A DNA stretch of 64,000 nucleotides from contig OY282609.1 in NCBI GenBank assembly GCA_958298945.1, positions 44,793,393 through 44,857,392 on the forward strand, given 5' to 3'. Shown here piece by piece: positions 60,911-64,000 of this stretch. Each line of letters begins with the position of its first letter. Within the stretch, counting starts at the first letter, position 1. Under the pieces are notes generated by a model. The model searched no databases. It worked only from the letters and a program-made list of their open reading frames with translations, and was not told where the DNA came from. The position numbers and the translations under genes were made by a program. Source of the DNA: Atherix ibis (Eukaryota; Arthropoda; Insecta; Diptera; Athericidae).

Positions 60911-63900
60911 CTTCATATTCCTCTTAAATATATTACTTCATATATCTCTTAAAAATACTACTTCATATTCCTCTTAAATATTCTACTTCATATTCCCTTT
61001 AAATATACTACTTCATATTCCTCTTAAGCATACTACTTCATATTCCTCTTAAACATACCACTTCATATTCCTCTTAAACATACTACTTCATATTCCTCTT
61101 AAACATACTACTTCATATTCCTCTTAAACATACTACTTCATATTCCTCTTAAACAAACTACTTCATATTCCTCTTAAACATACTACTTCATATTCCTCTT
61201 AAACATACTACTTCATATTCCTATTAAACATACTACTTCATATTCCTCTTAAACATACTGCTTCATATTCCTCTTAAACATACTACTTCACATTCCTCTT
61301 AAACATACTACTTCATATTCCTCTTAAACATACCACTTCATATTCCTCTTAAACATACTACTTCATATTCCTCTTAAATATACTACTTCATATTCCTCTT
61401 AAGCATACTACTTCATATTCCTCTTAAACATACTACTTCATATTCCTCTTAAATATATTACTTCATATATCTCTTAAACATACTACTTCATATTCCTCTT
61501 AAACATACTACTTCATATTCTTCTTAAACATACTACTTCATATTCCTCTTAAATATACTACTTCATATTCCTCTTAAACATACTACTTCATATTCCTCTT
61601 AAATATTCTACTTCATATTCCCTTTAAATATACTACTTCATATTCCTCTTAAGCATACTATTTCATATTCCTCTTAAATATACTACTTCATATTCCTCTT
61701 AAACATACTACTTCATATTCCTCTTAAATATACTACTTCGTATTCCTCTTAAACATACTACTGCATATTCCTCTTAAATATACTACTTCATATTCCTCTT
61801 AAATATACTACTTCATATTCCTTTTAAATATACTACTTCATATATCTCTTAAACATACTACTTCATATTCCTCTTAAACATACTACTACATATTCCTCTT
61901 AAGCATACTGCTTCATATTCCTCTTAAACATACTACTTCACATTCCTCTTAAACATACTACTTCATATTCCTCTTAAACATACTACTACATATTCCTCTT
62001 AAGCATACTGCTTCATATTCCTCTTAAACATACTACTTCACATTCCTCTTAAACATACTACTTCATATTCCTCTTAAACATACTACTTCATATTCCTCTT
62101 AAATATACTACTTCATATTCCCTTTAAATATACTACTTCATATTCCTCTTAAGCATACTACTTCATATTCCTCTTAAACATACTACTTCATATTCCTCTT
62201 AAATATATTACTTCATATATCTCTTAAACATACTACTTCGTATTCCTCTTAAAAATACTACTTCATATTCTTCTTAAACATACTACTTCATATTCCTCTT
62301 AAACATACTACTTCATATTCCTCTTAAACATACTACTTCATATTCCTCTTAAATATACTACTTCATATTCCCTTTAAATATACTACTTCATATTCCTCTT
62401 AAGCATACTACTTCATATTCCTCTTAAACATACTACTTCATATTCCTCTTACACATACTACTTCATATTCCTCTTAAACATACTACTTCATATTCCTCTT
62501 AAACATACTACTTCATATTCCTCTTAAATATACTACTTCATATTCCTCTTAAACATACTACTTCATATTCCTCTTAAATATACTACTTCATATATCTCTT
62601 AAACATACTACTTCATATTCCTCTTAAACATACTACTTCATATTCCTCTTAAACATACTGCTTCATATTCCTCTTAAACATACTACTTCACATTCCTCTT
62701 AAACATACTACTTCATATTCCTCTTAAACATACCACTTCATATTCCTCTTAAACATACTACTTCATATTCCTCTTAAATATACTACTTCATATTCCTCTT
62801 AAATATACTACTTCATATATCTCTTAAACATACTACTTCATATTCATCTTAAACATACTACTTCATATTCCTCTTAAACATACTAATTCATATTCCTCTT
62901 AAATATACTACTTCATATTCCTCTTAAATATACTACTTCATATTCCTCTTAAACATACTACTTCATATTCCTCTTAAACATACTACTTCATATTCCTCTT
63001 AAATATACTACTTCGTATTCCTCTTAAACATACTACTGCATATTCCTCTTAAACATACTACTTCATATTCCTCTTAAATATACTACTTCATATTCCCTTT
63101 AAATATACTACTTTATATTCCTCTTAAACATACTACTTCATATTCCTTTTAAACATACTACTTCATATTCCTCTTTAATATACTTCTTCATATTCCTCTT
63201 AAATATACTACTTCGTATTCCTCTTAAACATACTACTGCATATTCCTCTTAAACATACTATTTCATATTCCTCTTAAATATACTACTTCATATTCCTCTT
63301 AAACATACTACTTCATATTCCTCTTAAACATACTACTTCATATTCCTCTTAAATATACTTCTTCATATTCCTCTTAAATATACTACTTCATATATCTCTT
63401 AAACATACTACTTCATATTCCTCTTAAACATACTACTTCATATTCTTCTTAAACATACTACTTCATATTCCTCTTAAACATACTACTTCATATTCCTCTT
63501 AAACATACTACTTCATATTCCTCTTAAATGTACTACTTCATATTCCCTTTAAATATACTACTTCATATTCCTCTTAAGCATACTACTTCATATTCCTCTT
63601 AAACATACTACTTCATATTCCTCTTAAACATACTACTTCATATTCCTCTTAAACATACTACTTCATATTCCTCTTAAACATAATACTTCATATTCCTCTT
63701 AAATATACTACTTCATATTCCTCTCAAATATAGTACTTTATATTCCTCTTAAATATACTACTTCATATTCCTCTTAAACCATACTACTTCATATTCCTCT
63801 TGAACATACTACTTCAAATTTCTCTTAAACATACTACTTCATATTCCTCTTAAACATACTACTTCATATTCCTCTTAAATATACTACTTCATATTCCTTT

Positions 63901-64000
63901 TAAATATACTACTTCATATTCCTCTTAAGCATACTACTTCATATTCCTTAAACATACTACTTCATATTCCTCTTAAACATACTACTTCATATTCCTCTTA

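Larger units (their letters stand above)
24446..64000 (+). repeat. 25-bp satellite array, right arm (about 783 units)
   Basis: This is the same 25-bp satellite in the same orientation, continuing exactly in phase with the left arm once the transposon and one TA copy are discounted. Between 24447 and 63981 the register falls by 16 bases. I can account for all of it: -1 near 28851, -14 and +1 at 30461-30515, -1 near 30651, +1 near 37191, -2 near 49306, +1 near 56078, +1 near 63779 and -2 near 63947. Higher-order duplications are larger and fresher here than in the left arm. Stretches not listed separately, such as 46-51 kb and 54-58 kb, are the same variant units in mixed order with no gene, RNA or foreign insertion visible. 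The array runs off the window end. Confidence 0.98.

Noticed and set aside
1..64000. Protein-coding repeat region such as a silk or mucin-like gene
   Set aside because: A 25-bp unit shifts frame at every copy and brings stop codons in all frames of both strands, so no long frame survives.

Overview
The window is almost entirely one satellite DNA array: about 1,710 head-to-tail copies of a 25-bp, AT-rich unit, interrupted once by a mariner-type DNA transposon. Nothing bacterial is present. A very long simple satellite plus a mariner element points to a eukaryotic, most probably insect or other arthropod, heterochromatic region such as a centromeric, pericentromeric or subtelomeric block. The species cannot be named from the sequence, and I do not recognise the satellite family.

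Layout: satellite left arm (1-23186), mariner element (23187-24445, 1,259 bp, TA target-site duplication), satellite right arm (24446-64000). The array runs off both window ends. The unit is a core TACTACTTCATATTCC followed by a spacer TCTTAAACA or TCTTAAATA. On the + strand the consensus has 7 C and no G. Variant units recur in fixed order and form many overlapping higher-order blocks. The clearest are a 4,975-bp tandem duplication (35.8-45.7 kb), an apparently identical 1,100-bp duplication (31.6-33.9 kb), a 1,175-bp duplication (51.0-53.4 kb) and a 950-bp repeat (58.6-60.9 kb).

The transposon has 29-bp terminal inverted repeats differing at one base. Its transposase gene keeps the DNA-binding region and all three catalytic aspartates with DD34D spacing. 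It is broken just after the third aspartate by a small deletion and frameshift, and the rest of the C-terminus follows in another frame. A matching higher-order copy of the satellite 2,050 bp upstream still has the empty insertion site, so the element entered after the local duplication. No host gene, RNA gene or other mobile element could be supported.

I tracked the repeat register across the window. About 14 length-changing spots account exactly for the net phase change in both arms, so unit length is very tightly kept even though base substitutions are common.
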